From Trachythela sp. YZ-2020 (lineage: Eukaryota > Cnidaria > Anthozoa > Malacalcyonacea > Clavulariidae), in assembly GCA_016169945.1 (NCBI GenBank), contig JADLSH010000388.1:1026001-1090000 (forward strand): a stretch of 64,000 bases of DNA, read 5' to 3'. The notes under the pieces are model-generated. The model worked only from the letters and a program-made list of their open reading frames with translations, was not told where the DNA came from and ran no database searches. This document shows positions 12,101 to 24,100 of the stretch, piece after piece (within the stretch, counting starts at the first letter, position 1; each line of letters begins with the position of its first letter). The position numbers and the translations under genes are program-made.

Positions 12101-15100
12101 TCACTTGCGAGCGTTCAGTTCAACAGGCTTTAATAACAAGTAAACCAATTATATTTCAGTAATTTAGTGATTCAGTTCAGAAATACTTAGAGTCAGGCAT
12201 ACTGCGAAGGAATTACCAAGTATCAAATTGAACTTCTGATTTTATTCATGTCACCAGTGATGCAAGGACAAGAGGTATATGTGGTGTGGTGCTTTTCTCA
12301 CAACACCATCTCGAAGATGCCAACTACGTACTGTAAAATACCAAAAGGCACCTACCTTCCTTCAAGCTTTTCTAGCTTTATTAATGCTTTCTTAATATCT
12401 GTCTCATCTGTGCTACGTTTGCTTCGCCTTATACCGTGTCCGTGTCTTTCGCTGCTCAAAGACTTAAATCCCAAAGACTTTTCTTCTTCCAGAGCGTTCA
12501 ACCTGCTGTTTAAAGCTTTCAGAGAAGCGAAACCCTTTGCGACCACAGCCAAAAGAACAACGACAACCACACATAATACAAGCAAAAGTACTTTCATAAC
12601 AAAGTATGAACGATGCTTGCTTGTGTCATGTTCTTTGCTCTTTTCCATCGTTTTGGCAGTCAAACGTTCGTTTATATTTTCTCTCAATTTACTGAGAAAC
12701 CTTCAGCTGAACGTCTCAGTGTAAAATGACTAGGAAATAATAAGTTTAGCTTACACATTAGTTATAATTTGAATAAAAACTAGGCAGCGTGGCCTAACAC
12801 GAAAAAACAAGAATAATAATGTTACAATTAATTCTTCATACGTTGACAAAAGGCTAGGACAAAGTTCGTCCTTTTTCGCTACTCAAAGGTTCTTTCTATA
12901 TATCATTTTAAATATTCTGTGACTATCTTGTCAAAATGTGTTAAACTAGAAATCTTACATTGTTTTAAGGTAGATTCATGTCACTAGCCATTCATTTTCA
13001 AGTTTAATTACATATTCATGCAGTCTTCTGCTATCAGCATGTTAGAGTGACAATAAGCACACGTAGAGGTCTGTCTGTTGTCACGAACATCTTTATATTA
13101 TTTCAGCGCTATTTCAAAGTACATAACAAAGACTTATATGGTTATATTCACTTAGTCAGTGGTCTCACGCGAGAAAATGATACTTTGCCGTGTTTTCTGC
13201 ATTTTTACTTTAAAAAATGTTCTGGTGGTTGTGTTCAGCAATAAACATGTACTGAAGAAATCCGTCTAATGTCACAATGCACTGCACGTGATAGAAAACT
13301 CAATTTGATTTAAAGCATGCCGCTAGGCTCGCGCCGTCGTGGATGACGCATACACAGTATAGGTATTGACGCATACACAACGTCCTTTCCAGGCGGTGAT
13401 TTGAGGGCCTGTATAATACGAGGTTGAGGCAAAACTTGGATAAGGCACTGATCTGATATGTAGACTGGATAGTGCAGCCTATCGTTCACTACAGTGCGGA
13501 AAAAAGACCAGTTGCAAAATTACTTATACACACATTTTTTTAGAAAACAGACAGAATTTCAAACACTGAATAAAACTGAATAAAATTCAAAGCAGAGGCT
13601 TCGGTGGCGCATTCGTCAGAGCAAGCGCCTTTCACCTCTGAGTCTTGAGTTCGATTCTCGTTGAGGACACTCATCACACTCATGTGAAAAGAGTAAGTCA
13701 ACGCTCTGTCGAAAGTCGTGGGTTTTCTCCGGGCACTCCGGTTTCCTCCCACAGGGAAAGTTGACTGGGTGGGTTAGGATAGACAGATTAGGAAAGTAAT
13801 ATCACAATTGTAAAAATAAATAATGTAGGTTAAGTACATAATATAGGTAAGCTAGATACTTGATGTAATCGGTCACTGAAAAGCCCCAATGGGGAGTGAG
13901 CTGAATAATGTATGTGTAAGAATGAAATCGAGGGTATGCGCGTCTATAATGCTGGGCTTCAGTAATTCTGCAAATGATCTATAAAGCTAGTTAAACAATG
14001 CATGCAAGACAATTAAGATGCGCATGTTTTTAAGCTATATCGGCGGTTTTTTGCCAAAAGATGGAACGCGGATATGTCTTTGTAATCCAGCAGACGCGTA
14101 TTGTAGCTATACCCGCGTTTCACAGTATGTCCAGAGTTGTAAAAAAGCTGCGGGTATGCAGGTACCACCCTTGAGGAACGTTTATTGGCATCGAGGAAGG
14201 TTGAAGTGGAAACACGGAATAACATATTGGAAGGCAGTAAAGGCCATGTTACACGAGGCAATTTTTGCTGCAACTTGCAACGCAATTTCAGCCACAGAGC
14301 GATGTTAGGTAAAAATATATTCGCAGAGAAATTATAAGCATGAATCTCGTTTTACTTTGCCGATATTTTTCTTGCTAAACATGCCAAGAAGGCGACAAAG
14401 AAATGAATGAGAATGATAATTTCGGTGGAGTAAAACGCGGGCCATGTTCACTGTTTTTCTGTGCATGCCGGCATTTATACATACCATGACTCTGTGCAGA
14501 AATTGCGTTGCAAGTTGCATGCAGCAAAAATTGCCCCGTGTGACATGGCCTTAAATACTAGACTGGTCAGGGTAGTATTAGTAGCAACACTCAGCACTCA
14601 GTCAGAGATAGCGGCGGTTTGAGGTAACCGAATCAGTGTCAAACTACAAAAAGATAATTATAATAATTATGAAATTAAATTAACGCGGCTGATCCAACGA
14701 GCTGCCCATTTATACGACTATTATTTGAGAAATATACAATAAACATTGTCAATAGAATATATTTAACAGTGCATTATTTATTATGAATGCCAACAAAATT
14801 TGATATTTACCCATAACCTAACACAGCAGTACCATCGTATATATACATGAACTTGTGGTTAGAGCTTGACAGCTGGACTCTGTAGCTCAGTTGGTTAGAG
14901 CGCTGCACCGGAATAGCAGGGCCGCAGGTTCGATTCCTGCCAGGGACCTATAGTTGCATTTTTCGCAGCTGTTCCTGGTTAGGTCTAATAAATATATATA
15001 ATTTACACTCGATAATTGACATTTACAAAAACCCTTCAACCATTCTTTATAATAGTCCGTTTTACGTGCATGCTTACGCCGCAAAATCAAATACGTGGAT

Positions 15101-18100
15101 GTATTCCCCAATATTTCAATGAAAACAACGGACTGAAGTCATTACAGATTTACAGTTCGAGATAACCGGGTAAATTCGGTCAAGGGAAGCAAAATTGATT
15201 CGAGATAGCTGGGAGTTCGAGATAACTTTGTTCCAGATAACCGAGCAAAATTGATTGAAATAGTAAAGGCTAATCCACGGCAGGGATTATTCTAAGCTGG
15301 ATTTCCTACCACTTTTTGAAGTTGTAAAAATATTTTTGGAGTTGTAATCGTAAATTACTGGAGTTGTTGGTTTATATTTTTATTTACAATTTGAACAAAA
15401 TATCAAAACTGTATCAAATACTATTATTTGTACCACAGTTTTATCCAATCCAACACGATAACAAGAAATTCACAAGGAATAGCACATTATAAACCTTGAC
15501 ATAGCTAAGGATAATTTTTCCGAAACACATATGAAAATGAATAACCAAAATCGGAATTGGAAAATTGTCTGCAGAGGTGACTTGCTTTCCAGTAATATGG
15601 AGGGTTGATGTGGAAATTCAGCCACTAGGTTACTTAATTAAATGAAAAGATGTTAACAACTGATTGTAGTACAGCTACTTTCATCGGTCTCACCCAAGGT
15701 GTATAGGAAGGAGCGCACGAACACCTATACATGGACCATTTGGTGAGACTCGGTCCTTGATGATAAGGATGGTATATGTGTTGTGTGTTATGTATAATCT
15801 CTCATATACTGAACTTGGAAATGGCCGCCGGACCTCTCCAAACTTTAATAGGAGCGCGGGTGAAAATGCTGTAAATATACGATACTATTTCAGTGAGTGT
15901 GTACCAAACAACCCTAAAATCGTATGCTATAGAATAATGATTTATTGTTTTGAGATTTCTTAATTTGCTGGAGTTGTAAAATTTTCTTGGAATAATCTCA
16001 GGGTTTAAGTTCGAGATAGCGGGGAGTTCGCGATAAGCGAGTTCGACACAGCGGGGTTTTTTCGAAGCACGGGTGGCAGATGCGGTTAGCGCGCTGTCTC
16101 TTACCTCTGAGTTAAGCTGGCTTTACAGCAGGTCGAGAGCTTGGATTTACTCAGGTTGGGTAACGTCAGTGCGCTTGATAAACTCATGTAAGTTGAGATT
16201 GGTTGGTTCTCTCCTGTGCTTCGAGGGTTTTTCTCCGGGTACTCCGGTTTTCCTCCCTCACTAAAAACTAACCCTTATAGGCACTAACCACTAACTAACC
16301 CTCGGAACCTTCGTCAATTGGGTTGCAAAACCTGTTAAGGCTTTCCGTCCACCTCAGGGTGGTAAACATATTAAACTACTGTATAATATCATTCGCCACC
16401 CATACGTCCTTCCGTGTTCGTGTTGTAACCTGACTCTTTCAATCTGACTATTTTATAGGTCAACCGAAGGGAGTTATGATAACAAACAGGAATGTCGCGT
16501 CAAATATTGCCGGCTTTCGCGTACATTTTGAACGGGTAAGAATGACTTGAATCCATGCGCAACAATGCCACAATTTGTCTGAACTTCCTGGAAAAGATTC
16601 AGAACACTTAGAACACTTAAATGAAGTTTGATCAAGTCCTACGACTGGTCCTAGAGCTGGATGAACTTGGGTAGATATTTGTTTGATTTCAAAGATACTA
16701 GGAACATAATAGAAATCGAAAATTGGCAAATATATATACAAATTTTAACACACTGTATACTGAATTCGGTGCTGAATTTATTTAAGTCCCCTAAACTATT
16801 TAGCTTTGCGTGCCTGAATCTGTGTATTATTGGAAACCATTTCGCCTGTTAAGCGTGTCTCTTGCCCACACTTTCAATATTCACCATTAATAAGCATCTA
16901 CTTTGCTTTCAGAATGGTCGTCCACTTCTCTCAAGCGATGTTCAAATCTCGTACTTACCTATGCCACACATGTACGAAAGAATCATACAGGTATATACAG
17001 CGACGAAATTACAGTTGAGCCTCGGTATCTATAGAAAGACACAAATTATGAAGAATAGGATCATATTCAATTTCAATATTAAATGTGGCACCGTGGCAGA
17101 TGCGGTTAGCGCGCTTCACCTTACCTCTGAGTTAAGCCTGCTTTACTGCAGGTCGAGGGCACGGATTTACTTAGGTTGGGTAACGGTAGCATCCCTGCGC
17201 TTGGTAAGCCCGTGTAAGTTGATATTGTTGGTTCTCTCCTTGGCTTCGAGGGTTTTTCTCCGGGTGCCCCGGTTTTCCTCCCCTCACTAAAAACTAACCC
17301 TTAGGACCATTAATCTTAACTAACTATCCCTCGGAACTTTTGTCAATTATTGGGTTGCAAGACCTGTTAAGGCTTTCAGTCCAAACATAATAAAACTAAA
17401 ACTACACAAAATGAGTTTTTGAAACTGTAAATTTCCGCCTTTATTTACAGTCTCGAAAACTTGTCTTGTTCTAATTCATATATCGAATTTCAAGATGACC
17501 TTATTTTTCGAAATTTGTTTCTATATATATATATATATTCATTATCTAGTACTGGGTCATTATGAACTGCCCATCACAATCTTCCCTCCCCCCCCCCCCC
17601 CACCATATATTACCTTCAGAACTACTATATTTCCGTCATATAGCGCTTATATACTGGTAGTTTTGGTAGTTGCATGCCTTTAATTACCCTGGGCTAGGAG
17701 CAGACGGTATTGCGAACCATGATTCAAATATCCTTGAACGAACCGTGCACTGCAAAAAATTATGTGTAAATTTTACACAAAGAAGTTGAATAAAATTCGC
17801 GCCCACAGCAACACATTTAGATGTGTAAATGTTACTAAAAAATATCGGTAAATTTACACAAAGAAAAATTAGAAAATTCATTCACAACAACACAAAATTT
17901 TGTGTAAAATGTCACTTTACACATCCGTTGTGTAAACGTTACACAAAAATATCGATGGTAAATTTACACAAATATTTTTTGCAGTGTTTTTAAATAATTT
18001 CTCGTCATGTAGATAGTTCTCCGCAGTACTGGTGCAAGTAGTGGATTTTTCGGAGGTGATGTCAAACTGCTGTTGGACGATATACAGTTGTTGAGGTAAA

Positions 18101-21100
18101 TTATTCACTGATTATAGCTTTAACTACATATACAGTTGTCTTAGGCGCACCAGGCGGGGAGGCAGGGGCCGGGGCAACTGCACCCCCAGAAAAATTGAAA
18201 GGTCGACAAGTTTGGCAAATTTTCAACACAAGTTGGACTAAAAAGATGGAGGGAAATAAATAGAAAAGCAAGTAGTCAAAGCAATCTAGTCTCTGTATAA
18301 TTTGGGAATTAAAGTATTATTGAATGAAGTATTATGGCGGGGGGGGGGGGGTAAGGTTGTAATAAAAGTTTAAAAGTCGGACATTTTCAGTGTCAGTTTG
18401 GAAAAATGCTCATTCCCCCCCTAACAATTTGGACCCGTACGCCTATGACAGTTGTTGAGGTAAATTATTTATTGATTGAAGCTTTATGGAAGCAAAATGG
18501 AAAACATGCATATAGCCATATTTTCCCAACAACTTGCAACGCAATTTCTGAGGCAGACCATGTTATCTAAAAAGTATTAGCAGAAGAGATATAGGCTTGT
18601 ATTTCTAATTTATTAATCAACAGTATTTGTATGACAAATTATTGGGGGTGGGGGGTGAGGGCTAGAGCCCCCTTGCCACCCCTGCTGCGCGGTCCCTGAG
18701 GGAAGACCTTACTATATTTGGTTCTTTTTATAGACCTACGTTCTTTCCTTCTGTTCCTCGCTTGTTGAATCGTCTTTATGATAAGGTTGGTGGATTGTTG
18801 GTTTAAATACGGCATGCATGATTTCGGCTTTGAGAGACGTTCTTCAACATCGATATCATGTCTTCAGAGTTGTAGAATTTATTTTATAGTATACATTTAG
18901 TTTGGACTAGAAAAATTCACCCATTATCTTATTATTGCTTGTGCAGGTTACTGCAGGTGTAGAAGCAAGTGGAGGCTTAAAGAAATGGTTATTCAACAAG
19001 GCTTTTGCTTCAAAAATGGCTGACTTCGAGAAGTAAGCACTAAACTTGAACTTATTTCTGTTACGCACCCGTATACAGAGAGTATGAAAAAAACGGAATC
19101 CATCTTAATAATTTTCAAACTATTAATCCTTAGAAAATGATTTTGGTATTGTTTTAAAGCTCATTCATTTCTCTTTCTTACAAGTGGTTATTTGTGTTGT
19201 AAGCGAAAGTAGTAACGGCACAAGAGAAAATTTAGTAGAACTCATCAATTTTACTAATGTTATTTAATAGTCGCATTTGGAATTCTTGAATTTTCCTGTT
19301 TAAACTTTAATACTGTTGTTGTAACGCGAAACAAAGACAAAGAAGTCTTTAGAAAACATTTTAAAAGATGTTGGGCTGTGTCATAAACTTTATACTCCTA
19401 AGCTTAAACTGTTTAAACCAGCAACCGCTGTGCACAGGAAGCCGTGGTTACTTGATTTTGCTCGGCTATCAGCAAAAGGCTTTGATGTATTCGGGGATTT
19501 TTACGAAATGAATTCGCCTATTTCAGGGCCGCATTATCATTGCATCTCGAATTTTCCAATTTCAGTTGCTTAAAGTACTATTTTTCGCAAACCAAATTTA
19601 AAAAGTAACCCATCGTTGGAAATCTGCATGGCTAATCTTTCAAATGAATGTAAACATATAGGCTTTACTGCTATATTCTTTTCAAAATCCACATTTAAAT
19701 ACACACATACAGTGTGCATAATACAAAAGTGCCGAAGACACTAGTTTTATCATTGAAACTCCGACATGGTAAACCAGCCTTAAGCCAAAAAAATTATTCT
19801 GCTTTTGGTCAGCGCGCCCGTCATTTTTAACTGTGCAATATTGGCAAATACGGTCCATCTATATATCCTTGCAAAATGAAGTACTCTTAAACTCTATTAA
19901 ACCTGCAAATTTGGCGACAGTTTAGTATTAAAAGCATAAAAAATCAATATACACTTTATAAAAAATAGAAAAATACTCACCCAATTCTCCAAAATAGCGC
20001 CTCATTAACTCTTAAGAAAAAAAAGAGGAAAAAAAAGCCGCGTCAATTCTGCACAAACCTACTGACAAGAAACATAATATTTTTTTTGGCCTTAATGATT
20101 TATATTTTTTTCTTTTAGAGGTCAATTTTATAACAACGGCTTTTGGGACAAACTGGTATTTAGAAAAATTCAGGTATGTTAGATGAAACTAAACCATAAC
20201 TTAACTTATATTGGTCAGTTCTAAGGACCTGTTTATATGAGAGGTCAGACGGAACGTTTGCCTGGACGGGACGATGATTGGGATCCCGGCATGTTTAATA
20301 TATCTTTATAATATTTTCCGCGTTCTGTTTATATGGAAGCGGGATCTCGGTTGTTTTTTGCATATAAATGCTCCATCCCGCCTACCGGGACAATATTACG
20401 TTGACATTGCATCATTTGATCACTGTCATGTGACATCTTTCAAAATGGCGTCCTGCAACAATAAAACAATATTCCTGGGTATTCCCGCGAGAAAATGTCC
20501 CGTTAAGTTGTCTGTTGTGTGCTTCAAGATTTCTTGCTTCAAAACAACTGTCCTGAAAGCTTCCGGGTTTTTCGATAAAATTTAACGACATTAGGATTCT
20601 TAGGATTGTCGTCCTCGTTATCTCTGAGCCAATAGTCAACTCAGTCTTCGCCTTCGTTGACTAGTCCCTCATAGTCAACTCGGCCTCGTTGTCTAATTGT
20701 TAAACAGTAAGAATTGCTCTTTCATCAACGCCGGCCTTAAAATGTTAAATGCTGTTGTTATATGTAGAAACATTTCTGATTATTTCTAAGTTTTCCCACA
20801 CCTTTATAGTCTTACCATATATTGCTGTTGAAGTATGGCAAATATTATTATCTTTTAATTTTTATTTTACTACATATAGTAAGTGATGTAAACAGCCTAA
20901 ATATTTTATTTTTATTGTAATAACACTGTCACGGTGAGTTTTATAATATTCAATCTAATAAATCTATAATCAACTACTTCAACTTGTTATTTATACTCTA
21001 CGACCACGATATAAATTTGTTAAATTGCTTGAATATTCACTCACCTGCTATAAACTGTCGCGTTTGAATGTGTTTTTTTTGTATTTTGGCTATTTTGGCT

Positions 21101-24100
21101 AATTGAGTAAAGTGACTATAAAGTCTCAGTGCCCTTTGACCTTGAAAGAAGGCCTGCAATAAAAAATGCCATAAAGCCATTAACAGTTTGACGGTTCGGC
21201 GTAAACAAATCTTGATAGAAACTTTTTGATTTCTAGTTGTACTGAACTTCTAGCGACACGCTTCACACAAAAATCAAATAGTTATTGATCAATAACTAAA
21301 ATGCCAAAAAACATCGCCTTTCCAGTTTAAAAATCGCCGGTAGGTGTCGTGAAAATGCCGGCTGTAGCCGGCAGCCGGCCGCTATTTTGAACCCTGCAGT
21401 ATTCTTGTTGTGCTGTGTTGTGCTGTGCTGTGCTGTGCTGTGCTGTGCTGTGCTGTGCTGTGCTGTGCTGTGCTGTGCTGTTTTCTTGTTGTAGTTGTTT
21501 CAATTTGTTCACATATAGTGTTTGAACGCCCATGCAGGATAGTGTCTTAGACATTAGGAAATATACTTTTGAGTGCTCACCACAGTCCAGTTAAGGTTCG
21601 TTTACACACTGCGATTTGTCGGGCCGATTTCAGATGCACGTTAATGATATTTGAAAAATACGTGGCAAACGTCATCTGACAACATCGCGAACTGAAAATA
21701 TTCGTCATTGACATTCAGCAAAACCTAAAATCGGCCCGACAAATCTTTAGACAACGCATGTATATTTATTTTCAAAGGCAATCTTGGGAGGAAATGTTTC
21801 TCTTATCAGCACTGGAGCAGCTCCGATCGAGGCAAAAGTTTTAACATTTTTGAAAGTTGTTTTCGGATGTCGGGTATGTTCCATTATTGTTGGAGTTTTT
21901 TTTGTGAAAACGAATTAAAATAGATGTTAAGACACGTGTTAATTGAAATATCATTCAAATTGATTCAAATTTGAATAATAATTCAAATTTCAAATTTAAA
22001 AAGTATGGTTTCAAACGAATGTTAACATAAACGTTTTACAGTTTGTTTTTCTTTCGATATTGATGTATTTGAACCGAGGACTCGAGGAACGAGTATTATA
22101 TAGATTACATAAAAACAAATCCGTATGCGACATTTTCTCTTAAAAAGGTTATCGAGGGCTACGGTCAAACAGAAGCCACCGCATGTGGGACATTGACCAA
22201 TATGTTGGATATATCCTCAGGTAATATATATAATCTTCTTCAAGTACCATGTTTGCTACTGGCAACCGACCTATTTCCCATTGCTTCCTTGCCGACCGTA
22301 CATCTTCTATTAAGGCACCATCTCAAAGTAGCCGCCCGTTTTTTGGAGGAAAAATCTATTAAGCCCCCCCCCCCCCCTCTTCCTCCATATCAAAGAAACA
22401 TGTATTAAATTTATCAATTGTCCTTGTTCATGTTGTCATACTGTACCGTGTAGTTTGAAAACCAAGTTTACCATGTTTGAGTAAAGTTTTCACATATTAT
22501 ACCGTAGAACTTAAGCTGTGTTTCGGCTTAATCTATGAACCTCCCTCTCCCCAATAGGTTCCCCGAAGAAAACCTGTGGGGACAGGTGATACATGTTGTA
22601 TAGATTACATTAAACTTTTTATCTATTTTTCCAAATACAAAATGCAGGTCACGTTGGACCTCCGGCGGTGTGCAATTATATTAAGCTCGTCGATGTTCCA
22701 GAAATGGAATATTACACGTCCAAGAATCAAGGCGAAGTAAATATTTTTTCTTTATCAATTGAATTTACAGTCTAAGAGTGAATAAGGCGTTGATGTTTAT
22801 GTTACCAACAACCTGGAATTGTATAACATTGACAAAGTATCATAACCGCAGTGTTGGTAATCAAAACGTTGATATACCTCTGTCCGTATTATAGAGGCGT
22901 ACGTATTAAAGAGGTGTCCGTAATAGAGAGATATCCATATTAGAGAGGTGTCTATATGGGAGGGGTGTCCGTATTAGAGAGGTATCCGTATTAGAGAGAC
23001 GTCTGTATAAGAGAGGTGTATGTATTAGAGAAGTGCCCATATTAGAGAGGTGTCCGTATTAGAAATGTGTCCGTGTTAGAGATGTGTCTGTATTAGTGAA
23101 GTTCCCATATTAGAGAGGTGTCCATATTAGAGATGTGTCTGTATTAGAGAATGCCCATATTAGAGAGGTGTCCATTTTAGAGAGGTGCATGTCCGTAGCA
23201 GAGAGGTGTCCGTAGTAGAGAGATGCCCGTATTAGAGAGATGTACATATGAGAGAGGTATCCATACTAGAGGGGTGTTTGTATTAGAGAGTTGTCCGTAT
23301 TAGAGAAGTGTCCGTATTAGAGAGATGTCCGTATTAGAGAGGTGTCCGTAATAGAGAGGTGTCTGTAATAGAGAGGTGCCTGTAATAGAGAGGTTTGTAA
23401 TAGTGAAATGCAAGTTTTCTATGTATCCCAAAACACACAAGGTCGACCATGTTCATATGTCAAATTGTTGTGAAACTCCTTAAACTTGATTAAAACTCCT
23501 TAATTATCCGATATTTTGTGTTTTAGGTATGTATTTATGGTCCAAATGTGTTCAAAGGATATCTGAAAGAACCTGCGAAAACAGCTGAAGTGATAGATAA
23601 TGATGGATGGCTTCATACTGGGGATGTTGGAGAGTGGAAGCCGGTATTATTTTTTCTTTAGCGGTTGTGGCTAGGGTTGGGGTTAGGGCAAGGAACCCAT
23701 AAACAGCGTGACACGGGACATCATCACCTACCTGTTCAAATCATCACCACTTTGATTTAGCACTAAATTAATGTTTTTGCCTTAGAACGGCACATTGAAA
23801 ATTATTGGACGAAAAAAGTGTATCTTCAAGTTATCGCAGGTACGTAGTAAAATGCTATTGGTTATATAAAGTTAAGCGGTAAAGGATATTTGACATGGCC
23901 ATAAAGGTATATGGGTGTATCATACAGTTTTGACTTGAATGATCGTAGAGAAGTGAGCAGTGTTTTTCAAATTAGCATGCTTGATTGCAATGCCAAGTAT
24001 GTTTGGGAATGTTAGACTGTGAAGACCTTTCCGATCATTTCAAGCCAAAATATGATGAAAACCCCTGGTTTGGACCAATTCAAATTATTGTTTAGCCTGA

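Noticed and set aside
14875..14948. Functional tRNA gene
   Set aside because: A and B boxes are perfect, but the acceptor stem has an A-A mismatch, position 33 is not U, and a SINE-type tail follows.
16862..17290. 142-residue plus-strand ORF
   Set aside because: It is ACSL exon 6 (16913-16990) read through into the intron and a SINE.
21327..21554. Minus-strand ORF with Ala-Gln-His-Ser-Thr repeats
   Set aside because: Translation of the (TGTGC)n tract.
22880..23400. CRISPR-like array
   Set aside because: Head-to-tail 17-bp units without spacers; a minisatellite in an animal intron.
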